From the NCBI GenBank assembly GCA_040791665.1, contig JBFNNX010000009.1, forward strand, positions 310,001 to 374,000: a stretch of 64,000 bases of DNA. Reading direction: 5' to 3'. Within the stretch, counting starts at the first letter, position 1. Every line of letters starts with the position of its first letter. Of this stretch, positions 24,912 through 33,968 are shown piece by piece. The notes under the pieces are model-generated. The model was not told the DNA's origin. It saw only the letters and a program-made list of their open reading frames with translations, and searched no databases. Source of the stretch: Thiodiazotropha sp040791665. Lineage in GTDB: Bacteria > Pseudomonadota > Gammaproteobacteria > Chromatiales > Chromatiaceae. Made by a program: the position numbers and the translations under genes.

Positions 24912-26995
24912 TCGATACCAAGTCCATCCCCCTCGTCGTCGGTCTCATATTGTGCACCACTGCTCAGGCGATGCATGATCAGCAGTTAGACCATTTTCTC
25001 TCCCTAAGCCTGGAAGAGCTGATGGAGTTGGAGGTGACAATCTCCACTGATACCAAACAAACCGTCTCGCAGGCACCCGCTGCCGTATCCGTAATCACTG
25101 CGGAAGATATCAAAGCGACAGGCGCCACCAACCTTGCAGATGTCCTGGAAGGCGTCCCTGGAATACATGTCAGAGCCAGTCAGTTTGCATTCAGACCCCT
25201 GGTACAGTTCCGTGGCAGCAACGCCAATCAGACCTTGCTGATGATCAATGGCGCATCGATGCGGGACCTGATGTGGGGATTTGGTATTTTCTGGAAAGGC
25301 ATACCGAGCAGTATCATCGACAGAGTGGAAATAATTCGCGGTCCCGGCTCCGCCCTGTTCGGTGCCGATGCTTCAGCGGGAGTTATAAATGTCATTACAA
25401 AAACCTCAGGAAAGATAAACCGCAATGAAATCGGTTTGAGGAGCGGGAGCTTCAATAGCAATACCGGGTGGTTGCAATATGGAAGCAGCCGGAACGGTTT
25501 TGATGTCGGCCTAACCGTCAACTTGGCCACCACCGACGGGCACGATCCGTTAATTGATTCGGATGGTCAGACACAACAGGATGCCGCGCTGGGTAGCACG
25601 GCCTCCCTTGCACCCGACAATGCCCGGTTCGGCTGGAAGAATCAGGATATCAGGCTCGCTGTAGCGAAAGATGACTGGCAATTGCGCATTGACTTCATGA
25701 AACATAGCGATCTCGAAATTGGCCTCACCGGTGCCGGTGTTCTTGACCCCCTGACCACTGCGGAAGACAGCCGATTCAACCTCGATCTGCTCTATAACAA
25801 TCCAGATTTCAGCGATGTCTGGGGAATCGATGCAGAGCTGCGATACCAGGATCTCGATTACAGTTCAGGCAATGGTTTTCAGGAACGTCCTCCCGGCGCC
25901 TTCAATGACGATTACCCGCAAGGGGTCATCAATCAAATGCGGTCAGCTGAGCGGAGACTCAGCTTCGAAGCCAGCGGCCTTTTCACAGGGATCGATAAAC
26001 ATGTACTGCGGCTTGGTCTGGGCTATACCTGGCAAGACCTCTATTTTGTCAAGCAACTGATAAATATGGGAATTGGACCGGATGGCAATCCCCTGCCGCC
26101 AGGCAGTCCGCTTGTTGACGTCTCTGACACACCATACGCCTTCGCACCTGAAAAGACACGCACGATTCGCTATCTGTTTCTGCAGGATATTTGGGCATTT
26201 AAAGATGACTGGCAACTAACCGCCGGTTTCAGATATGACGACTACTCCGATTTCGGCGATACATTGAATCCTCGGCTGGCCCTTGTTTGGCGGGTTACGG
26301 ATAGACTCAATGCAAAATTGCTATATGGAAGGGCATTTCGCCCCCCCTCCTATCAGGAACTATTCGCTGAAACATCCTTCTCAAGACCAAATCCCGATCT
26401 GGATCCGGAACGATCTGAAACGGTTGAGCTGATCCTCTCCTACATACCGAGCAACGATCTTACTATCGGGATCAATCTTTATACTCTGCGGCAGTCCGAC
26501 TTTATCCGCGCCATAACCACGCCGGAACAGACCGAACGTCAATTCCAAAATACGGGCAATCACGCAATACAAGGCATTGAACTAGAAACGAGATGGCAAG
26601 CCACAGACAGGCTGAGACTGTCAGCGAACTATACAAAGCGAAACCCTGACGACAACCGATATCGTGCCGTCGATGAGCCAGAACAAGATGCCTATCTGCG
26701 CGTTGACTGGAATTTCCGCCAGGATTGGAACTGGAACATACAGACAAATTGGATCGGCGAGAGGGATCGAAGCGCTAATGACCCAAGGTCGTCGCTCGCT
26801 GACTATACCATCACCGATACAACACTGCGATACACCGGATTGAACGCTTGGGAGTTTGCATTTTCAATCCGCAACGTATTCGATGAGGACGCAAGAGAAT
26901 ACACAGCACCTTCGGTAACCAACGACTTACTGTTACCGGAACGAAGCTTATATGCCGAGATCCAATATAAGCTTCATAGTGGACTGCATGAATAG
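24908..26995 (+). CDS. TonB-dependent outer-membrane receptor
   Basis: A 695-residue receptor. The signal peptide is at residues 1-22, then a plug domain ('APAAVSVITAEDIKATGATN', 'LADVLEGVPGIHVR', 'VEIIRGPGSALFGADASAGV') and a 22-strand-type barrel ('GFRYDDYSDFGDTLNPRLAL'). The substrate is not evident. The position ahead of YfiR and a CHASE8 kinase suggests the receptor feeds a signalling module rather than simple iron uptake. ATG 24908 overlaps the leader ORF stop; a TTG at 24899 is less likely. Confidence 0.92.
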   Translation: MIDTKSIPLVVGLILCTTAQAMHDQQLDHFLSLSLEELMELEVTISTDTKQTVSQAPAAVSVITAEDIKATGATNLADVLEGVPGIHVRASQFAFRPLVQFRGSNANQTLLMINGASMRDLMWGFGIFWKGIPSSIIDRVEIIRGPGSALFGADASAGVINVITKTSGKINRNEIGLRSGSFNSNTGWLQYGSSRNGFDVGLTVNLATTDGHDPLIDSDGQTQQDAALGSTASLAPDNARFGWKNQDIRLAVAKDDWQLRIDFMKHSDLEIGLTGAGVLDPLTTAEDSRFNLDLLYNNPDFSDVWGIDAELRYQDLDYSSGNGFQERPPGAFNDDYPQGVINQMRSAERRLSFEASGLFTGIDKHVLRLGLGYTWQDLYFVKQLINMGIGPDGNPLPPGSPLVDVSDTPYAFAPEKTRTIRYLFLQDIWAFKDDWQLTAGFRYDDYSDFGDTLNPRLALVWRVTDRLNAKLLYGRAFRPPSYQELFAETSFSRPNPDLDPERSETVELILSYIPSNDLTIGINLYTLRQSDFIRAITTPEQTERQFQNTGNHAIQGIELETRWQATDRLRLSANYTKRNPDDNRYRAVDEPEQDAYLRVDWNFRQDWNWNIQTNWIGERDRSANDPRSSLADYTITDTTLRYTGLNAWEFAFSIRNVFDEDAREYTAPSVTNDLLLPERSLYAEIQYKLHSGLHE

Positions 26996-27142
26996 TGCAA
27001 AATTGATGAATATGGCAATACTTTTAGGAAATAAGATAACTATCCAATGCATTGTTTGTAAAATAACTCTTTCTGAGCATTAGGACAGGGCTATTCAATC
27101 AATAAATCTATGGTTATGTATATTTTGCACAATGGATAATGG

Positions 27143-27724
27143 ATGAATCGGCCATACTGGCATATGCGAACTGGACAGATGGAAGTGACGACAAGGCTGT
27201 TGACTCTTATATCACTCCTAGTACTTTGTTTATCTTTTGCGACATTCGCTGAAGAACAACAAGGTGATGAGAATTTGCTGAAGGCAGTCTTTGTCTTTAA
27301 CTTCGCAAAATTCGCTCGATGGCCCGCAGGGTCATGGGCGGAGAGCGGCTCGTCACTAAAAATATGTTCCATTGGATATGACGAATTGGCAAATACCCTC
27401 GTTCGACTTCACGGCAGGACGCTTAGAGATCATCCTGTTCAGATCGTACAAAGGGAGGGAACAGAACAATTGGATGCTTGCCATGTCCTATATCTTGCCA
27501 ATTCGCTCCAGCACGATGCGATCGAGATAGTGGAATCACTTCGATCCAAACCCATACTGACTGTTAGTGAAATATTGGGCTTTTCCGAATCAGGAGGAAT
27601 GATTGAACTCTACCAAAGAGACGGCCGGATACGATTCAAAGTCAACCTTCATATCACTCGCGAAGCAGGATTGGATCTCAGCTCGCGCCTTCTTAAACTA
27701 GCTGTTATTGTCGACAGGCCGTAA
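27143..27724 (+). CDS. YfiR-family periplasmic protein (DUF4154)
   Basis: A 193-residue exported protein. The signal peptide ends near 'SFATFAEE', and the family start 'LLKAVFVFNFAKFARWP' is followed by 'HVLYLANSL' and 'FKVNLHITREAGLDLSSRLLKLA'. In Pseudomonas, YfiR represses the CHASE8 diguanylate cyclase YfiN in the periplasm. Here the neighbour with a CHASE8-like domain is a histidine kinase starting 2 bp downstream, so it probably gates that kinase. Start choice among three early Met codons is uncertain. Confidence 0.88.
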   Translation: MNRPYWHMRTGQMEVTTRLLTLISLLVLCLSFATFAEEQQGDENLLKAVFVFNFAKFARWPAGSWAESGSSLKICSIGYDELANTLVRLHGRTLRDHPVQIVQREGTEQLDACHVLYLANSLQHDAIEIVESLRSKPILTVSEILGFSESGGMIELYQRDGRIRFKVNLHITREAGLDLSSRLLKLAVIVDRP

Positions 27725-27726
27725 TT

Positions 27727-29712
27727 ATGTATCTATTACGAAATGCTTCAATAAAGCACAAGCTTGAAGCCATCATTCTGGTAACGACAGCCTCTGTTCT
27801 GCTGCTTAGCTTACTGCTCTTCATGATAGTGGAGATAAACTCTGCCCGAGGAGAAACCGCAACCCGCCTGCAATCTCTTGCCTTATTGCTCGGCGCAAAT
27901 AGCAGTGCGGCCATTACATTCAATGATCAAAGCACCGCAAACGATATATTGGCTACACTGTCAACACAAAAAGACGTTGTGGAAGCCACTATTTTTCTCG
28001 ATAACGGCGATACCTTTGCCAGATATCAATCAGAAAATTACGAATCCAGCGCCGATTTCAGTGATGGCGGATCGGGGATTGGCTCCTATTTTAAGCTGGT
28101 TGCGGTAAATGAAACAATCTTACTCGATGGCGAGCATATTGGTTCGCTGTATATCGCCGGCGATATGAGCAGAGCCCATTCCCTCCTGCTTCACCAATCG
28201 CTTTTGGTTCTGGGTGTATTCATAGTCTCCATGCTGTTTGCGTTCTGGCTCTCCAATCGTTTTCAACGGGTAATTTCAATACCGGTACAACAACTGCTTC
28301 GCACCATGAAAAAAGTCGCGGTCAAGAGGGATTTTTCTCATCGCGCAAAACGGCTGAGCAACGACGAGCTTGGAAGTTTGGTCGATGGCTTCAATGCCAT
28401 GCTAGATCGCATTCAGAGGCACGACAGCAAACTATCAGCATATCACCAGGATTTAGAGCGTCAGGTGACCGAGAGAACTCACCAGCTGAATACTGCAAAA
28501 AATGACGCTGAGGCCGCAAGCCAGGCAAAGAGCGATTTTCTCGCCACCATGAGCCACGAAATCCGCACACCCATGAGTGGGGTTATCGGTTTCGGACATT
28601 TATTGAAAAAAACAACTATGAATGACCAGCAACTGGAGTATGTAGACATCATCATAAATTCTGCTCAAGGCTTGCTTGAAATCATCGATGACATTCTTAA
28701 TTTTTCAAAGATGGAAGCCGGTAAGGTTACCCTGGAATACAGTAACTTTGTAATGGAAAACCTGGCTCATGGTGTTGAGATGCTATTTGCCCCCAAAGCC
28801 CTGGAGAAGGGTATCATCCTCACATCATCCGTTGCTGAAGATGTACCACCGCTGCTGCATGGAGACCCTGCCAGAATACGCCAGGTTCTCATCAACCTAG
28901 TCGGGAATGCAATAAAGTTCACCGACGAGGGCGGCATCAAGATCTTGATAGAGAAAGAAGATCAACAGGGCGATGAAGTTACGATTCGAATCACTGTCAG
29001 TGACACGGGTATCGGCATAAGCCAACAACAACAATCCCAGCTGTTCCAACCTTTTCAACAGTGTGATGGTTCGATTACGCGTAACTATGGAGGAACCGGT
29101 CTTGGCCTTGTTATCGTTCAACGCCTTGTTGATCTAATGGGTGGTGATATTGTGCTAACCAGTACGCCCGATGAAGGATCGACCTTCATTACCCGCATTC
29201 ATTTGAAAATAGCTAAAAAAGTTGGAGAAGCTGAAACATCATCCGACATGTCGCATATATCGGCGAATACGCATGACTCGCTAAATGGCTTCGAGAGCAC
29301 AGAACCATCCTTTGATAAGTTGGCTATTCTAGTCGTTGATGACAGTAATGTGAATCTGACATTGGCAAAAACGCTTCTACTAAAAAAAGGTGCGCAAGTA
29401 GTTGCCGTGTCAAGCGCAATTGACGCACTGGAAGCAATCGATAACCGGGAATTTGATCTTGTCCTTATGGATTTGGAAATGCCTAGAATGAGCGGTATCG
29501 AGGCGACCCGGAAAATTCGTGAGACACAAAATTCAGAGCAACTACCGATAATTGCCGTTACAGCTCACGTGTTGCCGCAAAGAAAGAAGGATGTATTTGA
29601 TGCGGGAATGGATGATATGTTGGCTAAACCCTATCTTCCTGATCAGCTTTACAGGGTCGTGAGCAAATGGACCGGACAAATGTACAATCCAACAGACAGG
29701 CAGTTGCCTTAA
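27727..29712 (+). CDS. Hybrid histidine kinase with CHASE8-like sensor
   Basis: 661 residues: TM1 (about 17-37), a periplasmic CHASE8-like domain ('RLQSLALLLGANSSAAITFND'), TM2 (about 158-178) and HAMP. HisKA is 'ATMSHEIRTPMSG' with His277, then a HATPase with 'NLVGNAIKFTD'. The C-terminal receiver has Asp582 in 'LMDLEMPRMSG'. It starts 2 bp after yfiR. The frame continues past its TAA into an HPt-like segment, so the protein probably lost a domain. Confidence 0.9.
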   Translation: MYLLRNASIKHKLEAIILVTTASVLLLSLLLFMIVEINSARGETATRLQSLALLLGANSSAAITFNDQSTANDILATLSTQKDVVEATIFLDNGDTFARYQSENYESSADFSDGGSGIGSYFKLVAVNETILLDGEHIGSLYIAGDMSRAHSLLLHQSLLVLGVFIVSMLFAFWLSNRFQRVISIPVQQLLRTMKKVAVKRDFSHRAKRLSNDELGSLVDGFNAMLDRIQRHDSKLSAYHQDLERQVTERTHQLNTAKNDAEAASQAKSDFLATMSHEIRTPMSGVIGFGHLLKKTTMNDQQLEYVDIIINSAQGLLEIIDDILNFSKMEAGKVTLEYSNFVMENLAHGVEMLFAPKALEKGIILTSSVAEDVPPLLHGDPARIRQVLINLVGNAIKFTDEGGIKILIEKEDQQGDEVTIRITVSDTGIGISQQQQSQLFQPFQQCDGSITRNYGGTGLGLVIVQRLVDLMGGDIVLTSTPDEGSTFITRIHLKIAKKVGEAETSSDMSHISANTHDSLNGFESTEPSFDKLAILVVDDSNVNLTLAKTLLLKKGAQVVAVSSAIDALEAIDNREFDLVLMDLEMPRMSGIEATRKIRETQNSEQLPIIAVTAHVLPQRKKDVFDAGMDDMLAKPYLPDQLYRVVSKWTGQMYNPTDRQLP

Positions 29713-29994
29713 CCCGAGATCGTTTCTGATTCGTCCATCTATGACCAACTGCAAGCGCTTACCAGCGTCGCAATGACAATACTTGAAGAGTTTCTCGAAA
29801 TGCCTCCGAATTGTGCGGCCGTTTTGAGAGAAGCCTGCCCTGCTGGAGATCGTACAGCCTTATATCAAACAGCCCACAAACTGGAAGGTTCGGCCAGCAC
29901 GAGTGATACCTCTTCAGTATATGGGGAAGCAGCCACCCTGTCTGTACCCATAAACCACGGCCTTTCACATAACGCCAGATCTTTCAGTACATGA
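29713..29994 (+). pseudogene. HPt-domain remnant in frame with the hybrid kinase
   Basis: After the kinase TAA (29710-29712) the same frame stays open for about 93 codons. It reads as the start of a histidine phosphotransfer domain: 'LEEFLEMPPNCAAVLREACPAGD' in part, and 'AHKLEGSAST' with the phosphoacceptor His. The second half of the domain is missing ('EAATL' runs into unrelated sequence). An internal ATG at 29773 could start a free fragment. Most likely decay after a nonsense change and a 3' truncation. Confidence 0.6.
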
Positions 29995-30019
29995 AAATCC
30001 CGGCAACAGCCGGGATTTT
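29994..30019. terminator. Bidirectional terminator
   Basis: An 11-bp perfect stem, AAAATCCCGGC/GCCGGGATTTT, with an AACA loop. A-rich and T-rich flanks let it serve the kinase operon (+) and the convergent gene at 30061 (-). Confidence 0.8.
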
Positions 30020-30060
30020 GGCGGGATTGAAAAAACCGATATGTTGAGCGGTTACAGGAT

Positions 30061-30471
30061 TCAATCCCAATCGTATCTGTTGTGACGATGCGAGGAATAT
30101 TGATCATGATAGGCAATGTAGCGATCGATGCCATTGTGCATGTATTCTCTGATCATGCGGCTGTTCTTGTCTAACTTACGCGTCAAATGGTTAAACTCGC
30201 TGCGAGACAAATAACCATCCTCCCGATACTCCCGAGATAAGCGGCGCACCTTCCGATAGCGCTTTTTGAGCTGCTTGGCTTCTTTGTGAGTCAGCCTATC
30301 TCTATCAATACCACGCTCGATTCTGTGATATTGCCGATCCAATCGTTTTTCGATCTTGTGCACCTTTTTATGGTCACAATAATCTCCCCTGCGCGAATCT
30401 CCCGCATATGACGGGGCAGCCATAACAAGGGTGAGCGATACAGCAATCAGTGTAGTGCGAGCAAATTTCAT
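30061..30471 (-). CDS. Small exported basic protein
   Basis: A 136-residue protein with a clear signal peptide (cleavage near 'APSYAGDS'). The mature part is rich in Arg, Lys, His, Tyr and Asp and looks helical ('KKVHKIEKRLDRQYHRIERG'). A segment 'EDGYLSRSEFNHL' is reminiscent of an EF-hand-like loop but is not diagnostic. The family is unknown; it is probably periplasmic. Confidence 0.65.
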   Translation of the reverse strand: MKFARTTLIAVSLTLVMAAPSYAGDSRRGDYCDHKKVHKIEKRLDRQYHRIERGIDRDRLTHKEAKQLKKRYRKVRRLSREYREDGYLSRSEFNHLTRKLDKNSRMIREYMHNGIDRYIAYHDQYSSHRHNRYDWD

Positions 30472-30724
30472 GGTAGCTTCTCCTGTGATCGTTATTCGTC
30501 AAGACTCAACTACAGAATATGCCGCCGATGCTGAACCAAAACTGAATGAGTCGCTTTTTATAGCCAGATCGAAAAAGTGCCAATTCGACACTGGCATAGC
30601 GCCACTCTATTCGCTATCCTCAGTCCCGTTAACTCAACATGTAACGGGAAAGATCGAATCAATAATCTCGCATCGACCCCACATATATTTTCATTGCTCG
30701 CCGTTGCTCCGAGGGATGGATTGA

Positions 30725-31348
30725 ATGAAGTGCGTTAGAAATTGTTTTTTAGGACTGTGCCTGATTGGCTGCAGTCATGCCGCGATGGCGGAAACCAGAT
30801 ATGTTACGGATGAATTGCAACTCTCCCTGTTCGAGTTAATCAACTCCAAGGGCAAACTTCTGAAGCGTTTGAACAGCGGTGCTGAACTTGAACTGTTGGA
30901 GCAAGAGGGCTTGTTCGCCAAAGTCCGTACCAAGGATGGCACTGAAGGCTGGACCAAGGCCGGTTTCCTGATCGAACGGAAACCAGCGCACACTCAGCTG
31001 GTTGAACTCCAACAACTGCATGAAGCGCTGACCTCGAGTCTGGAACAAAGCGAAGCCAATTTGAAGGAAACCCGAATCGAATTGGACAATCTCAAACATC
31101 AGGAACAGCAGGCCAACGCTGAACTGGAGGATCAGTTGGCGAATACGGAAGGTGTCATCGCAGCGCTTGACAGGATTCAGCAGGAGAATGAGGCGCTTCG
31201 CAATACCCAGAGCCAGATGCATTCAGCCATCCCATTGAACTGGGGACTGATTGCAGCCGGTATCAGTTTCGTGCTGGGTATTACCGCGGGAATCGCGCTA
31301 TTCGACTATCGCAGCCGAAAACGCCATGGCGGTTACCGCATCTATTAG
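30725..31348 (+). CDS. SH3-domain membrane protein, TIGR04211/YgiM type
   Basis: 207 residues. A signal peptide (cleavage after 'AAMA'), a bacterial SH3 domain ('TRYVTDELQLSLFEL', 'GLFAKVRTKDGTEGWTKAGFL'), a long coiled coil (about 85-160), and a C-terminal transmembrane helix ('WGLIAAGISFVLGITAGIAL') with a basic cytoplasmic tail. This is the YgiM layout. Such proteins are thought to sit in the cell envelope; the precise role is unknown. It converges on the sigma-54 activator. Confidence 0.85.
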   Translation: MKCVRNCFLGLCLIGCSHAAMAETRYVTDELQLSLFELINSKGKLLKRLNSGAELELLEQEGLFAKVRTKDGTEGWTKAGFLIERKPAHTQLVELQQLHEALTSSLEQSEANLKETRIELDNLKHQEQQANAELEDQLANTEGVIAALDRIQQENEALRNTQSQMHSAIPLNWGLIAAGISFVLGITAGIALFDYRSRKRHGGYRIY

Positions 31349-31378
31349 CTGTTTCGCTCCAGGCAACCGACCAGCCTA

Positions 31379-32320
31379 TCAACACTCGATGGCGTATTTT
31401 TTCATCCGATAGAGCAGTGTATCACGACTCAATCCTAGCATTCTGGCCGCTTTGCTACGGTTACCGAAGGTTCTGTTCAATGCCTGTTCGATCAAACTGG
31501 CTTCAAGCTCATCCATCTTGAGTCCCTGATCGGGCAGTTGAAAGCATCCGTTAGCCGATGCCTGTTGACTTGGGGTTGCGCGAAACTCCTGGGGCAGATT
31601 TTCCGCTTCGACTTTGCGGCCGGAAAAGAGAATCAACATGCGCTCGGAGAAATTCTTGAGCTCTCGCACGTTGCCAGGCCAATGATAGCTGTTCAGTAAC
31701 TTCAGCACTGTCTTGCTGTAGATAGGTGGACGAAGCTTGTAATTTGCAGCCAGCTCGGTTGTCAAGCCTGAGAGGAGCAGATTCACATCCCCCGGGCGCT
31801 GCCGCAAAGGCGGCAATTCGAGGGGTACGACATGCAGACGGTAGTAGAGGTCTCTGCGAAAGCTGCCGTCATCGATCAACTGGCTCAGGTCACGGTTGGT
31901 TGCTGCAATTACCCGTACGTCGACACATTGGTTCTTCGCCCTACCGACGGTTTGGCACTCTCCTGTCTCCAGAAAACGTAACAGTTTCGCCTGAACCGCC
32001 AGCGGCAGCTCACCGATCTCGTCGAGGAAAAGGGTACCGCCAGTCGCTGCCTGCACTTTTCCGATGCTGTCGCTGGAAGCGCCGGTGAATGCACCCTTGC
32101 GGTGACCGAAGAGCTCGCTTTCGGCCAATTGCGTCGGAAGTGCGGCACAGTTGACGGTTACGAAGGGTTTGTCACGTCGTCGACTGTTCTGATGCAGCGC
32201 CTGCGCCAGTAACTCTTTGCCTGTCCCACTCTCGCCGGTGACCAATACTGTGGCATCCGTCGCCGAAACGATGCGCATTGCCCTTAGCAAGGACTGAAAT
32301 TCAGGGGCTTTTCCTAACAT
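31379..32320 (-). CDS. Sigma-54-dependent activator lacking a receiver domain
   Basis: A 313-residue protein: AAA+ domain with Walker A 'GESGTGKELLA', the sigma-54-contacting 'GAFTGA', Walker B 'GGTLFLDEIGEL', 'WPGNVREL', and a C-terminal Fis-type HTH ('GNRSKAARMLGLSRDTLLYRM'). There is no N-terminal sensory domain, as in PspF, so control must come from a partner protein or expression. ATG 32320 has AGGGAG upstream; the open frame extends further but without homology. No psp genes are seen nearby. Confidence 0.87.
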   Translation of the reverse strand: MLGKAPEFQSLLRAMRIVSATDATVLVTGESGTGKELLAQALHQNSRRRDKPFVTVNCAALPTQLAESELFGHRKGAFTGASSDSIGKVQAATGGTLFLDEIGELPLAVQAKLLRFLETGECQTVGRAKNQCVDVRVIAATNRDLSQLIDDGSFRRDLYYRLHVVPLELPPLRQRPGDVNLLLSGLTTELAANYKLRPPIYSKTVLKLLNSYHWPGNVRELKNFSERMLILFSGRKVEAENLPQEFRATPSQQASANGCFQLPDQGLKMDELEASLIEQALNRTFGNRSKAARMLGLSRDTLLYRMKKYAIEC

Positions 32321-32456
32321 AACCGTCTCCCTAGCAGTTCCACGACATTGTAAAACAGTTTCCCCATTGAGGAAAATAGCTTGGGAACCCCCTTCCCTCC
32401 AACGGCGTTTATTCCGGCGCAACCCGTGGGGCCGGGGCTACTGGATGAGTCAGGCC

Positions 32457-33368
32457 CTAGTTAAACACCTCTTTCACAATCTCAAGGAATCGTTTCGCCT
32501 GCGGTGAAAGAAACTTGCCGCGGCGCAATACGATCCCGTAGCTGCGATCAGGAAAGTAATCGCCGAGCGGGATGGTCGAGATTTGCTCTTCACCGGTGAG
32601 ACAGACATCCGTCACAATGGATATGCCCAAACCGATCTCGACATATTTTTTGATCACCTCCCATCCGCCGGCCTCGAGAGTGACGTTGTAGTTGGCGTTA
32701 TGTTGTTTGAATACCAGATCCACCATTCTCCATGTACTCAGATGATGGGGGGGAAGGATAAGCCCATAGGGGCTGATATCATGTAACTGAATCGACTCCT
32801 TTTTTGCCAGGGGGTGGTCCAGCGGTGTGATCAATACCGGCGCATAATTGACAACGGGCTGGTAGGTTACGTCGTCAGGAATTTCCAACATCGAGCCGAT
32901 TGCGAGATCGGTCTCGTCCGCCCTCAACATGGCCATGCCATCACGTCCAGTCACGTTGTGCAGTTTTACCCGGATCCCGGGATAGCGCTCAGCGAATCGG
33001 CGAATGGGTTCAGGCAGGATGTAGAGGATGGTGGATTCGCCCGCAGCGATATTCAATTCACCGCTCTCGAGTTTTCCACAGGAGGCGGCAAAGGTCTCCT
33101 GCAGTTTATCCATCCCCTCCACCAAGGGTTGGGAGAGCTTGTAAAGGGTCTCCCCTTCCGGTGTCAGCTTGATTTTCGGCCCTCTCCGCTCGAACAGAAC
33201 CGTTTCCAATTCACGCTCAAGTGCCTGGATCTGCAGTGAGACTGTCGGCTGACTCAGATAAAGTCTCTCCGCAGCCTCACTGATCGAGCCTGTCTGCGCC
33301 GCATGGCAGAAGGCGCGCAGTTGCTTCAAGCGGTTTTGTTTATAATGAATCTGTGGTGTTCCAGCCAT
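32457..33368 (-). CDS. LysR-family regulator, CysB/CbbR-like
   Basis: 303 residues. The N-terminal winged HTH is 'LKQLRAFCHAAQTGSISEAA', continuing 'RLYLSQPTVSLQIQALE', followed by a periplasmic-binding-like effector domain ('GELNIAAGESTILYILPEPI', 'YVEIGLGISIVTD'). Resemblance to CysB-type regulators suggests sulfur metabolism, but no target operon is adjacent and the effector is unknown. The upstream gene is the divergent pentapeptide protein. Confidence 0.85.
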   Translation of the reverse strand: MAGTPQIHYKQNRLKQLRAFCHAAQTGSISEAAERLYLSQPTVSLQIQALERELETVLFERRGPKIKLTPEGETLYKLSQPLVEGMDKLQETFAASCGKLESGELNIAAGESTILYILPEPIRRFAERYPGIRVKLHNVTGRDGMAMLRADETDLAIGSMLEIPDDVTYQPVVNYAPVLITPLDHPLAKKESIQLHDISPYGLILPPHHLSTWRMVDLVFKQHNANYNVTLEAGGWEVIKKYVEIGLGISIVTDVCLTGEEQISTIPLGDYFPDRSYGIVLRRGKFLSPQAKRFLEIVKEVFN

Positions 33369-33553
33369 GTCAGCGATCCAGTAGTATTAAGTAAATCAAT
33401 ACTAGATGTAAGAGCTACCAATGGCAATAATAAATACATCCGGATACAGGACCGACTCGCAAACAGACCCAAGATTTCGCTATTCTTATGCTGCGGATCG
33501 AAACGGAGAGATCGCTCCAACACTACTACAGGCATAACCAGACAGAGGTATCC

Positions 33554-33892
33554 ATGCAGAAGCCCCAGCTGAAACAGGACCCCATGTATCAACTTCTTAA
33601 AGAGGGGAAAGTCGAGGAGTTCAACCAACGACGAGCCAATGGCGAGCATTGCGACTTACGAAACGCCGATTTGAGAAGCACCGATTTAAGAGATCTGGAT
33701 GCGCGAAACCTGGATTTGTCTGGCGCTTATTTACGCCACGCAGACCTGCGGGGACTTAACCTGAGCGAAACCAATCTCGAGGGTGCAAGTATCAACAGTG
33801 CCAAGATTTCGGGCACCTATTTCGCACCGACTCTCTCCGCAGAGGAGATTACCCTTTCACTGGTGCACGGTACACGCCTGCGCAATCGTTGA
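33554..33892 (+). CDS. Pentapeptide-repeat protein
   Basis: A 112-residue protein. After a helical N-terminus, about ten A(D/N)LXX-type repeats run from 'CDLRNADLRSTDLRDLDARN' to 'ETNLEGASINSAKI', forming a short right-handed beta-helix. ATG 33554 has AGAGGT in front; an upstream in-frame start would add 22 unrelated residues. The function is unknown. It is divergent from the LysR gene and converges on tatC. Confidence 0.82.
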   Translation: MQKPQLKQDPMYQLLKEGKVEEFNQRRANGEHCDLRNADLRSTDLRDLDARNLDLSGAYLRHADLRGLNLSETNLEGASINSAKISGTYFAPTLSAEEITLSLVHGTRLRNR

Positions 33893-33968
33893 TCTGCCGA
33901 TTATCGAGCCGGATCCTTGGCTGATTCACTCGGATTCGAGTGCCGGAAAACGGATGGTTAATAGGGAG

